64,000 nt of DNA, taken from contig NZ_SGOM01000008.1 in NCBI RefSeq assembly GCF_022113815.1, positions 1-64,000 on the forward strand, given 5' to 3'. Below the pieces are notes generated by a model that saw only the letters and a program-made list of their open reading frames with translations, did not search any database and was not told the origin of the DNA. Both the position numbers and the translations under genes were made by a program. Below, piece after piece: positions 57,529-64,000 of the stretch. The stretch is from Vibrio cincinnatiensis (GTDB lineage: Bacteria > Pseudomonadota > Gammaproteobacteria > Enterobacterales > Vibrionaceae). Position 1 is the stretch's first letter. Each line of letters opens with the position of its first letter.

Positions 57529-58290
57529 ATGACATCTAAACAAAGGGCCGTTTCTCGTTTAATTGCTCAAGCTGGACAAATGCTACAAGCTCATGGAGCA
57601 GAAAGTACTTTAATCGGGGATATTATGCGCCGAATGGGGTTGGCATTAGGTATGAGTGAAGTTGAAATCTCACTGTCGGCCAGCTCTTTAGTGGTGACGA
57701 CTGTTTATCAACAACACTGCATTACGACCGCTCGTCGCTGTGCTGACCGAGGCATTAATATGCGCGTGGTTACTCAAATTCAACGGATCTGTATCTTGGC
57801 GGAAAAAGGTTTGTTGGATCACTCAATGGCTCAAGACAAGCTGAACCGAATTACCCCTGAGCGTTATAATCGTTGGCTTGTTGTGGTCATGATTGGCCTT
57901 TCTTGTGCCGCATTCAGCCACTTAGCGGGGGGAGATTGGATGGTTTTTGCCATGACATTTCTCGCTTCGGCCGTAGGAATGATTGTTCGCCAAGAAATTG
58001 GCCATCGCCAATTTAATCCATTACTTAATTTTGCGGCGACAGCATTTGTTACCTCTCTTATTTCAGCTCAAGCGGTAATGTACCAACTGGGAAATAAACC
58101 AACGCTGGTTATGGCATCCTCCGTATTGATGCTGGTTCCTGGTTTTCCTCTTATCAATGCGGTTGCTGATATGCTTAAAGGTTATATTAATATGGGGATC
58201 GCTCGCTTTGTGATGGCGAGTTTACTGACGTTTGCCACCAGCTTAGGCATTATTGCGGCAATGAGTATAACTGGAATTTGGGGGTGGTAA
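57529..58290 (+). CDS. yjjP: Threonine/serine exporter-family protein YjjP
   Basis: 253 aa of the ThrE N-terminal part (DUF1212). The first 115 residues are soluble, with [21 protein letters not shown] and [14 protein letters not shown] typical of the family, followed by about five membrane segments (about 118-250, [14 protein letters not shown]). It works with YjjB as a two-part exporter; in E. coli the pair has been linked to succinate export. It ends 2 nt before yjjB. Confidence 0.92.
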   Translation: MTSKQRAVSRLIAQAGQMLQAHGAESTLIGDIMRRMGLALGMSEVEISLSASSLVVTTVYQQHCITTARRCADRGINMRVVTQIQRICILAEKGLLDHSMAQDKLNRITPERYNRWLVVVMIGLSCAAFSHLAGGDWMVFAMTFLASAVGMIVRQEIGHRQFNPLLNFAATAFVTSLISAQAVMYQLGNKPTLVMASSVLMLVPGFPLINAVADMLKGYINMGIARFVMASLLTFATSLGIIAAMSITGIWGW

Positions 58291-58292
58291 GT

Positions 58293-58766
58293 ATGCTGAC
58301 ATGGTCACTTTTTTTAGGGTTACTCAACGATATGTTGTTTGCTTCTATTCCTGCTGTAGGCTTCGCCTTAGTCTTTAATGTACCCGTTCCCGCTTTAAAA
58401 TATTGTGCATTAGGAGGGGCGATAGGCCACGGCTCTCGTTACCTTATGATGCACTTTGGTATTCCTATTGAGTGGGCTACGTTTTTTGCCGCGACTCTTG
58501 TTGGTATGATTGGCGTGCAGTGGTCTCGTCGTTTTTTAGCACACCCTAAGGTATTTACCGTTGCTGCATTAATTCCGATGGTACCCGGTGTTTTTGCTTA
58601 TAAGGCGATGATTGCAATGGTGGAGATTAACCACCTAGGCTTTACCCCTGAATTATTGGGAACCTTGATGGAAAACTTTTTAAAAGCCATGTTCATTATT
58701 GGTGGTTTAGCGGTTGGCCTTGCGGTTCCTGGGCTGCTATTCTACCGCCGCAAACCTATCGTATAA
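58293..58766 (+). CDS. yjjB: Threonine/serine exporter-family protein YjjB
   Basis: 157-aa membrane protein matching the second half of ThrE (DUF3815): about five helices, with [15 protein letters not shown] near 42 and [10 protein letters not shown] near 108. ATG 58293 lies behind GGGGGTGG and 2 nt after the yjjP stop; the frame extends up only as overlap. Followed closely by folA. Confidence 0.92.
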   Translation: MLTWSLFLGLLNDMLFASIPAVGFALVFNVPVPALKYCALGGAIGHGSRYLMMHFGIPIEWATFFAATLVGMIGVQWSRRFLAHPKVFTVAALIPMVPGVFAYKAMIAMVEINHLGFTPELLGTLMENFLKAMFIIGGLAVGLAVPGLLFYRRKPIV

Positions 58767-58803
58767 TGCTGATACCGTGCTTGAACAAAAAGAGGATGCG
58801 CTG

Positions 58804-59304
58804 ATGATCATCAGTATGATTGCCGCGATGGCAAACGAGAGAGTAATTGGTAAAGATAATCAAATGCCATGGCATTTACCGGCTGATTTTGCTTGGTTTA
58901 AGCGTTGTACAATGGGCAAACCTGTGATTATGGGGCGTAAAACTTACCAGTCTATTGGTCGTCCATTACCGGGAAGGCAGAATATTGTGATTAGCCGCGA
59001 TCCTCACTTGATGATTGAAGGTGTGGAGGTGGTTTCTTCACTGGCAGCCGCACTGGCGAAAGCGGGGGAGGTGCCTGAAGTGATGATTATTGGCGGTGGA
59101 AGTATTTATGCTGAATGCTTACCTTATGCAGGTAAGCTTTATATTACCTGCATTGATGCTCAGTTGGCCGGAGATACTCAGTTTCCCGAGTGGGGAGAGG
59201 ATTGGTATGAGTGTTACCGTGAGCACTATTCTGCAGATGAGAAAAATGCCTATTCAATGGACTTCACTATTTTAGAGCGTAAGTTTGTAGAACCTAGAAC
59301 CTAG
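58804..59304 (+). CDS. folA: Dihydrofolate reductase
   Basis: Reduces dihydrofolate to tetrahydrofolate with NADPH; target of trimethoprim. 166 aa: MIISMIAAMANERVIGKDN start, MPWHLPADFAWFK (catalytic Asp27 region), MGRKTYQSIGRPLPGRQN and IIGGGSIY. AGAGGA lies 7-8 nt before the ATG at 58804. The last residues (EPRT) and the TAG stop are encoded by the first units of a heptamer repeat array, so the extreme C-terminus is repeat-derived. Confidence 0.97.
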   Translation: MIISMIAAMANERVIGKDNQMPWHLPADFAWFKRCTMGKPVIMGRKTYQSIGRPLPGRQNIVISRDPHLMIEGVEVVSSLAAALAKAGEVPEVMIIGGGSIYAECLPYAGKLYITCIDAQLAGDTQFPEWGEDWYECYREHYSADEKNAYSMDFTILERKFVEPRT

Positions 59305-59363
59305 AACCTAGAACCTAGAACCTAGAACCTAGAACCTAGAACCTAGAACCTAGAACCTAGAAC
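59288..59363. repeat. Heptamer tandem repeat (GAACCTA), about 10.9 copies, between folA and apaH
   Basis: Ten perfect 7-bp units (written TAGAACC from 59288 to 59357) plus six bases of an eleventh. The folA stop lies in the third unit and the apaH stop straddles the other end, so nearly the whole spacer between two convergent genes is repeat. Each unit carries one CTAG tetranucleotide. A GAACCTA VNTR is known from V. cholerae strain typing (VC0437 locus, from memory). Confidence 0.97.
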
Positions 59364-60172
59364 TTCTCGCCTAATGCTGGCTGCTGAAAGTATTGTTTAT
59401 CCTCCCAGCGTAGCATGGTTAAAGGACCTCCCCATACGCAGCCAGTATCTAAACCGATCACTTGTTCATCTGCATACCCTTCAAGTGCAGCCCAGTGGCC
59501 AAAGAGTACAGTTTTCTTCAGTGGAATACGTTGCGGTAAAGTAAACCATGGCATTAAATCCCCTTTACTCACTTGTGCTGGAGGGAGTTTGCAGGCCATA
59601 TCTAATCGTCCATCAGAAAAACAAAATCGCATACGAGTGAAAGCGTTAATGATATATCGATAACGTTCAATACCTTGTAGTTGGGCATCCCAGAGATCGG
59701 GGGTATTGGCGTACATATTGGCTAATAACCATGGCCAGTGTTGGCTGCGTAGAACTAGCTCGACTTCTTGTGCGGCGGCTCTTGCTGTGGCTAAGTCCCA
59801 CAGAGGAGATATACCTGCATGAGTAAGAACAAATTCAGGATGTTCGAGTAATAATGGAAGTTGACGCACCCAGTTCAATAATTCGTCGGCATCGTCAGAC
59901 TCAAAAATAGCCAGAGTTTTGTCCTTCTTTTTTACGGGGTGAATCCCTTGTGCGACGGCTAATAAGTGCAAATCATGGTTACCTAATACGGCCTTTGCTG
60001 AACCTTCTAACCCTCTAATAAATCGCAGGGTTTCTAGTGATTTAGGGCCTCTAGCGACTAAGTCTCCAGCCAACCATAAGGTATCTTTTTGAGGAGTGAA
60101 ATGGGCTTGCTCAAGGAGTTTGTATAATTCATCTAAACACCCTTGAATGTCACCGACAATATAGTTAGCCAC
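59357..60172 (-). CDS. apaH: Bis(5'-nucleosyl)-tetraphosphatase, symmetrical (ApaH)
   Basis: Splits Ap4A to two ADP and removes Np4 caps from RNA. 271 aa, metallophosphatase fold: GDIQGC at 7-12, GDLVARGP near 36 and GNHDLH near 66. Last gene of the lptD-surA-pdxA-rsmA-apaG-apaH series, 10 nt behind apaG. The stop codon is inside the heptamer array, and no hairpin terminator was seen after it. Confidence 0.97.
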   Translation of the reverse strand: MANYIVGDIQGCLDELYKLLEQAHFTPQKDTLWLAGDLVARGPKSLETLRFIRGLEGSAKAVLGNHDLHLLAVAQGIHPVKKKDKTLAIFESDDADELLNWVRQLPLLLEHPEFVLTHAGISPLWDLATARAAAQEVELVLRSQHWPWLLANMYANTPDLWDAQLQGIERYRYIINAFTRMRFCFSDGRLDMACKLPPAQVSKGDLMPWFTLPQRIPLKKTVLFGHWAALEGYADEQVIGLDTGCVWGGPLTMLRWEDKQYFQQPALGEKF

Positions 60173-60182
60173 AATAGATCCG

Positions 60183-60563
60183 TTAATTTAGTACGTTAGG
60201 GACAGCCAAACGAAATGGCTCAATGTCTGTGATAAAAGTCTCACCCGCATGATTGAGGAATGTGTAGTGTCCTTGCATGACTCCAACGGGCGTTTCTAGC
60301 GCTGTACCACTGCTGTATGTGTATTCATCATTTGCAGCAATGATTGGTTGTTCTCCGACAACACCTTCACCTTCAACATGCATTTGTTTTCCATTGGCGT
60401 CGGTGATAAGCCAGTGACGCCGAGTCAATTGTACTGTTTCATTACTGAGGTTTCGTATGGTAATTAAATACGCGAAAACATAGCGGTGGTAATCAGGTTC
60501 AGACTGTTCTGCGATGTATTTAGTCTGGACTTGAATCGTGATACAAGGCTGGGAAGTATCCAT
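60183..60563 (-). CDS. apaG: ApaG protein
   Basis: 126-aa single-domain beta-sandwich (DUF525). [12 protein letters not shown] carries the GxGxxG motif near 70, and [19 protein letters not shown] is typical. Role in bacteria is unsettled; some homologues are linked to cobalt/magnesium tolerance. Between rsmA and apaH, as in E. coli. Confidence 0.95.
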   Translation of the reverse strand: MDTSQPCITIQVQTKYIAEQSEPDYHRYVFAYLITIRNLSNETVQLTRRHWLITDANGKQMHVEGEGVVGEQPIIAANDEYTYSSGTALETPVGVMQGHYTFLNHAGETFITDIEPFRLAVPNVLN

Positions 60564-60595
60564 AAGCCCTCCTTATTCTTCTATCAAGACGAAGA

Positions 60596-60628
60596 AAATA
60601 AGGATGGGTTTTCCATCCTTACTTTTTT
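60596..60628. terminator. Hairpin between rsmA and apaG
   Basis: AAGGATGG (60600-60607) pairs with CCATCCTT (60613-60620). On the minus strand it is followed by UAUUUUC, which would make a weak attenuator between rsmA and apaG. The T6 at 60623-60628 lies on the plus side. Confidence 0.5.
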
Positions 60629-61433
60629 AAGCATGGTGAGCATCAAGCCAGTTAGCCATGGCAACAAACTGGGCCAACGTGAGGTTTTCTGGACGCATGC
60701 TGGCATTTATTTCTAAGTGAGCAAAAGTCTCATCATCCAGTAGGCCTTTATAGCAATTGCGCACGGTTTTACGTCGTTGGTTAAAGCCTTCTCTTACGAC
60801 TCTGTCTAACCATTTTAAACTCGTGGTGGGATGAGGAAGCTGCTCATAAGGAACGAGCCTTACTACCGCTGAATCTACTTTGGGTGGTGGAACAAAAGCG
60901 GTTGGTGGTACTTCCAGTACAGGCACGACTTTGCAGTAATATTGCGCCATAACGGTTAATCGTCCGTAGGCTTTGCTTCCTGGACCTGCCGCTAAACGAT
61001 TGACCACCTCTTTTTGCAACATGAAGTGCATATCTTGAATATCTTTGTGGTATTCAAATAGATGAAACATCAATGGTGTGGAAATGTTATAGGGTAAGTT
61101 ACCAAAAATTCGTAGCTTATTGTTGGGCCTAACCAGTTGGCTAAAGTCGAAGCGCATGGCATCGCCTTCATAGATGGTCAGTTTCTCAGCCAGATCTGGA
61201 TGATTACGTAATCGCTCAGCCAGATCACGGTCAAGCTCAATGACCGTGAACTTATCAACTTCACGGCCTACGGGCTCTGTGATTGCCCCCAAACCGGGTC
61301 CGATCTCAACTAAATTTTGACCGGGAAGAGGGTTGATCGCAGAAACGATACCATCAATGATATAAGGATCGTTTAGAAAGTTTTGACCAAAACGTTTACG
61401 CGCTTTGTGTCCTAAATGGACATCATTTCTCAT
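60627..61433 (-). CDS. rsmA: 16S rRNA (A1518/A1519-N6,N6)-dimethyltransferase
   Basis: KsgA; dimethylates two adenines near the 3' end of 16S rRNA late in 30S assembly. 268 aa: RKRFGQNFL near 12-20, SAM motif [12 protein letters not shown] near 41-52, and the NLPYNIST catalytic motif near 114. 12 nt after pdxA. Confidence 0.98.
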   Translation of the reverse strand: MRNDVHLGHKARKRFGQNFLNDPYIIDGIVSAINPLPGQNLVEIGPGLGAITEPVGREVDKFTVIELDRDLAERLRNHPDLAEKLTIYEGDAMRFDFSQLVRPNNKLRIFGNLPYNISTPLMFHLFEYHKDIQDMHFMLQKEVVNRLAAGPGSKAYGRLTVMAQYYCKVVPVLEVPPTAFVPPPKVDSAVVRLVPYEQLPHPTTSLKWLDRVVREGFNQRRKTVRNCYKGLLDDETFAHLEINASMRPENLTLAQFVAMANWLDAHHA

Positions 61434-61445
61434 AGTTTTCTCGAA

Positions 61446-62438
61446 TTATTGCGTTCTTTTATCAACAAGGGTGATAGCTTGAGCCAGAGCGGTTCTAAAA
61501 CTGCCCACATCAGCTTGGCCACTTGCGGCAAGATCTAATGCAGTACCGTGATCGACAGAGGTACGAATAAAAGGTAGGCCTAAAGTAATATTGACTGAGC
61601 GCCCAAAGCCTTTGTATTTCAGCACTGGTAGTACTTGATCATGATACATGCCTAATACGGCATCAGCTTGCTGTAAATATTTGTCATTAAAGATGGTATC
61701 GGCGGGTAAGGGCCCGATCAGATTGATACCTTCTTGCTGACGCAGTTTTTCCAAGGTTGGGGTAATGGTATCAATTTCCTCATGACCGAGGACACCATCT
61801 TCTCCCGCATGTGGATTGAGGCCGCAGACATAGATCGTTGGTTGTTCAATCGCAAATTTCTCGACTAAGTCCTTGTGGAGAATATGAATAATTTTTTCTA
61901 ACCGTTCAGCAGTGACCGCTTTAGATACATAAGCTAATGGGATATGAGTGGTAACCAAAGCGACACGAAGCCCCTCTGTTGCCAGCATCATAACCACTAA
62001 AGGGGTGTTTGATTGCTCAGCAAAAAACTCTGTATGACCACTAAATGCCACGCCTGCTCGGTTGATAACCCCTTTGTGTACGGGGCCGGTGACAATAGCA
62101 TCAAATTCGTTATTCATACAGCCTAAAGCGGCTCTTTCTAATGTTTTTAGTACGTAATGACCATTTGCTTCATTGAGTTGACCTGGAATGACAGTTTCGG
62201 CTACATCAACGTGCTCTACGACCAAAGACCCCGCTTGTTGAGGGCGAGGGGGCTGCTTTGGATCATAGTCAATAAGCTCAACAGGAATATCCAATAATTG
62301 AGATCGCTGCATTAGCATTGTTTTGTCAGCACAAATCACGACTTGATGTGGCCAACTTTCTCTTGAAAGATCAAGTACTAAATCCGGGCCTATACCGGCT
62401 GGCTCCCCAGCGGTGATAACAATGCGTTTAATCGTCAT
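61446..62438 (-). CDS. pdxA: 4-hydroxythreonine-4-phosphate dehydrogenase
   Basis: NAD-dependent step of pyridoxal phosphate synthesis. 330 aa: [13 protein letters not shown] near 8-20, SGHTEFFA (metal His region) near 135, [13 protein letters not shown] near 210 and [12 protein letters not shown] near 265. The start overlaps the surA end by 11 nt, indicating coupling. Confidence 0.97.
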   Translation of the reverse strand: MTIKRIVITAGEPAGIGPDLVLDLSRESWPHQVVICADKTMLMQRSQLLDIPVELIDYDPKQPPRPQQAGSLVVEHVDVAETVIPGQLNEANGHYVLKTLERAALGCMNNEFDAIVTGPVHKGVINRAGVAFSGHTEFFAEQSNTPLVVMMLATEGLRVALVTTHIPLAYVSKAVTAERLEKIIHILHKDLVEKFAIEQPTIYVCGLNPHAGEDGVLGHEEIDTITPTLEKLRQQEGINLIGPLPADTIFNDKYLQQADAVLGMYHDQVLPVLKYKGFGRSVNITLGLPFIRTSVDHGTALDLAASGQADVGSFRTALAQAITLVDKRTQ

Positions 62439-63723
62439 CTTGATTATCCTGTAAAACTTCTACGAAAGCTGCAGCACGTAATTCTTGTAACCAAGCACTG
62501 GCTTCTTCATTGAATTTTCGGTTAAACAAAATGCGGTAGGCTCGGTTTTTTAAGGCTGCATCGGTGCGATCCACATTACGACGATCGAGCACTTCTACGA
62601 TATGCCACCCATGCACGGTTTTAAAGGGGGGGCTAATGGTTCCTACGGCGAGAGTTTCCACTTGGTGCTTAAACTCTGGTACGTAGAGGTCGGGGGTTTG
62701 ATAGCCTAACTCACCATTTTGTGCCGCAGATCCTGGATCTTGGCTGTATTGTTGCGCTAATTCCGCAAAGCTGGCTTCTCCGGCGCGGATGCGGCGAATG
62801 AACTCTTCAAGCTCTTTCTGTGCCCCTTCATCACTTAAAATGATGGTTGGTTTGATTAAAATATGACGAGCATTGACCTCGGTTACCGCTACCGTTTCCA
62901 GCCCTTTTACATCGTCGATTTTTAGAATATGAAAGCCGACACCACTGCGAAATGGGCCTATGATGCTGCCTTTATTCTGCATTTTTATCTGATCAGCAAA
63001 AATCGTCGGCATCTCTTCTTTACGCATCCATCCCCAATCTCCACCTTGCAGTGCTTTGGGTCCTTTAGAGTAAGTGAGAGCCAACGTACTGAAATCGGCA
63101 CCATGATTAAGCTGTTCCACGAGTTTTTTCGCTTGTTCTTCAACTTGCGATTTCTCTTGTCCTTCATTGAAGCGTAGTTGAATGTGACGGATTTTATACT
63201 GAACCGTCGCATTTGTTTCTTGTGCCAGTAATTCAGCCAGTGTTTCTACTTCTGCCGGAATAATGTTAATTCGACGACGAACTAAAGCATTACGAGCCTC
63301 ACTGGCGGCCATTTCTTTTCTGACCTGTTCTCGAAATTCGGCATATGTGAGCCCTTCAGCAGCAACAGAAGTGCGTAACTGTTCTGGTGTTTGTTGGTTG
63401 TTACGGGCTATTTCAAGGATTGCATCATTTAAGCGATTATCATCAATACGTACCCCAATGCGTTCCGCTTCTTGTTGTTGCAGGGTTTCGATAACTAGTT
63501 TTTCAATGACTTGTTCACGTAATACGTTTTCTGCTGGAAGGGTTTGTTGGTTTTGTTTTGCATTGGCTTTAACCGTTAATAGCGCACTATCAATCTCACT
63601 TTGTAAAATAACGCCACTGTTAACGATTATCGCGACACGATCCAATTCAACTGGCTGAGCCAGTACAGGGGCCGTACCCAGTAGAGTGACTAACGTGCAT
63701 AATGCGGTGGTCCACAATTTCAT
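62428..63723 (-). CDS. surA: Periplasmic chaperone / peptidyl-prolyl isomerase SurA
   Basis: Carries unfolded outer-membrane proteins (including LptD) to the BAM complex. 431 aa with a signal peptide (about 1-22, ending VLAQ), an N-terminal chaperone domain, and two parvulin domains (about 170-270 and 280-385; IRHIQLRF and ARHILIKP mark their starts). I took ATG 63723, 6 nt after AGGA; the frame is open 15 residues further. Directly follows lptD. Confidence 0.96.
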   Translation of the reverse strand: MKLWTTALCTLVTLLGTAPVLAQPVELDRVAIIVNSGVILQSEIDSALLTVKANAKQNQQTLPAENVLREQVIEKLVIETLQQQEAERIGVRIDDNRLNDAILEIARNNQQTPEQLRTSVAAEGLTYAEFREQVRKEMAASEARNALVRRRINIIPAEVETLAELLAQETNATVQYKIRHIQLRFNEGQEKSQVEEQAKKLVEQLNHGADFSTLALTYSKGPKALQGGDWGWMRKEEMPTIFADQIKMQNKGSIIGPFRSGVGFHILKIDDVKGLETVAVTEVNARHILIKPTIILSDEGAQKELEEFIRRIRAGEASFAELAQQYSQDPGSAAQNGELGYQTPDLYVPEFKHQVETLAVGTISPPFKTVHGWHIVEVLDRRNVDRTDAALKNRAYRILFNRKFNEEASAWLQELRAAAFVEVLQDNQDDD

Positions 63724-63767
63724 TCCATGTCCTATCAAAATCGATGATCCTAAAGTTAGGTTCGTCA

Positions 63768-64000
63768 TTAGTTATTCAAAAAGAAAGGGCGGCCATAACC
63801 GAGTGAATTACTTGACCCTTTAATTCCTGTCATACTTTCACTTGAGGTTACATTGGTACCAAAGCCAATAATTCCGATATTAAAGCTAAAGTTATTTTCA
63901 TACTCTGGAGAGGCATGTGCATCAGTAATAAAGTCTCCTTTCCAACTTTTCAATTGGTTACTGTAAGCAAAGCCCATATACCAGCAGTCGGAGGTGTAAC
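63768..64000 (-). CDS. lptD: LPS-assembly protein LptD, C-terminal end (partial)
   Basis: Only the last 77 codons are in the window; the gene runs off the right edge. The piece reads CWYMGFAYSNQLKSWKG...ENNFSFNIGIIGFGTN, the last beta strands of the LptD outer-membrane barrel, with a cysteine near the end that belongs to the disulphide pairs of the family. It inserts LPS into the outer leaflet with LptE. First gene of the operon with surA and pdxA. Confidence 0.93.
   Translation of the reverse strand, partial: YTSDCWYMGFAYSNQLKSWKGDFITDAHASPEYENNFSFNIGIIGFGTNVTSSESMTGIKGSSNSLGYGRPFFLNN

Noticed and set aside
59288..59363. Heptamer array as a CRISPR or as a phase-variation switch of folA or apaH
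   Set aside because: There are no spacers between the units, so it is not a CRISPR. Both stop codons fall in the outer units, so changing the copy number cannot shift either reading frame.

Overview
The window is a stretch of ordinary gammaproteobacterial core chromosome, almost certainly from a Vibrio. The evidence is the complete MSHA type IV pilus locus (csrD/mshH, then mshIJKLMNEGF and mshBACDOPQ), a QstR-type competence regulator between galU and ssb, a PglL-type O-oligosaccharyltransferase beside lysC and uvrA, and a TAXI-type TRAP transporter beside argR-mdh. As I remember it, the gene order matches V. cholerae chromosome I from about VC0389 to VC0446. Coding density is high. I see no insertion sequence, prophage, integrase, CRISPR array or obvious pseudogene.

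Layout. 1-500: 3' end of a tRNA-Asp, its terminator, and a spacer with no recognised gene. 0.5-8.7 kb: a CPA1 cation/proton antiporter (-), metH (+) behind tandem MetJ boxes, lysC (-) behind a lysine riboswitch, and a class V aminotransferase (+). 8.7-16.1 kb: pglL, uvrA (LexA box), galU and qstR, all on -, then ssb (+). 16.3-34.8 kb: the MSHA locus on +, with an accessory/assembly half (csrD to mshF) and a pilin half (mshB to mshQ). Two tandem hairpins follow the major pilin gene mshA. 35.0-46.3 kb (+): mreBCD, maf, rng, yhdP, a nitrilase-family amidase, tldD and rraB. 46.4-52.0 kb: a stand-alone GH2-like beta-sandwich protein (+), then on - a Fur-box-preceded tandem DUF2061 protein, a UspA protein, a fused TRAP permease and its TAXI binding protein. 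52.3-55.1 kb: argR (-), mdh (+) with a perfect FNR palindrome, and ispB (-). 55.3-59.3 kb (+): rplU-rpmA, obgE, yjjPB, folA. A GAACCTA heptamer array of about 11 copies then bridges the stop codons of folA and apaH. 59.4 kb to the end (-): apaH, apaG, rsmA, pdxA, surA and the 3' end of lptD, in the usual lptD-surA-pdxA-rsmA-apaG-apaH order.

How the genes fit together. The MSHA genes build a surface pilus used for attachment. MshE is the assembly ATPase with an N-terminal c-di-GMP-binding module, and CsrD/MshH links the locus to Csr regulation. MreBCD, YhdP, LptD and SurA serve envelope shape and outer-membrane integrity. Rng and RraB act in RNA turnover. MetH, LysC, ArgR and the lysine riboswitch form an amino-acid control cluster.

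I found no wholly new multi-gene system. The best candidates for a second look are the heptamer array between two convergent stop codons, the predicted Fur-controlled tandem-DUF2061 protein with a His/Cys tail, the GH2-like domain protein without a catalytic barrel, the AT-rich first third of mshQ, an orphan intrinsic terminator upstream of rplU, and structured leaders of mreB, obgE and rraB.
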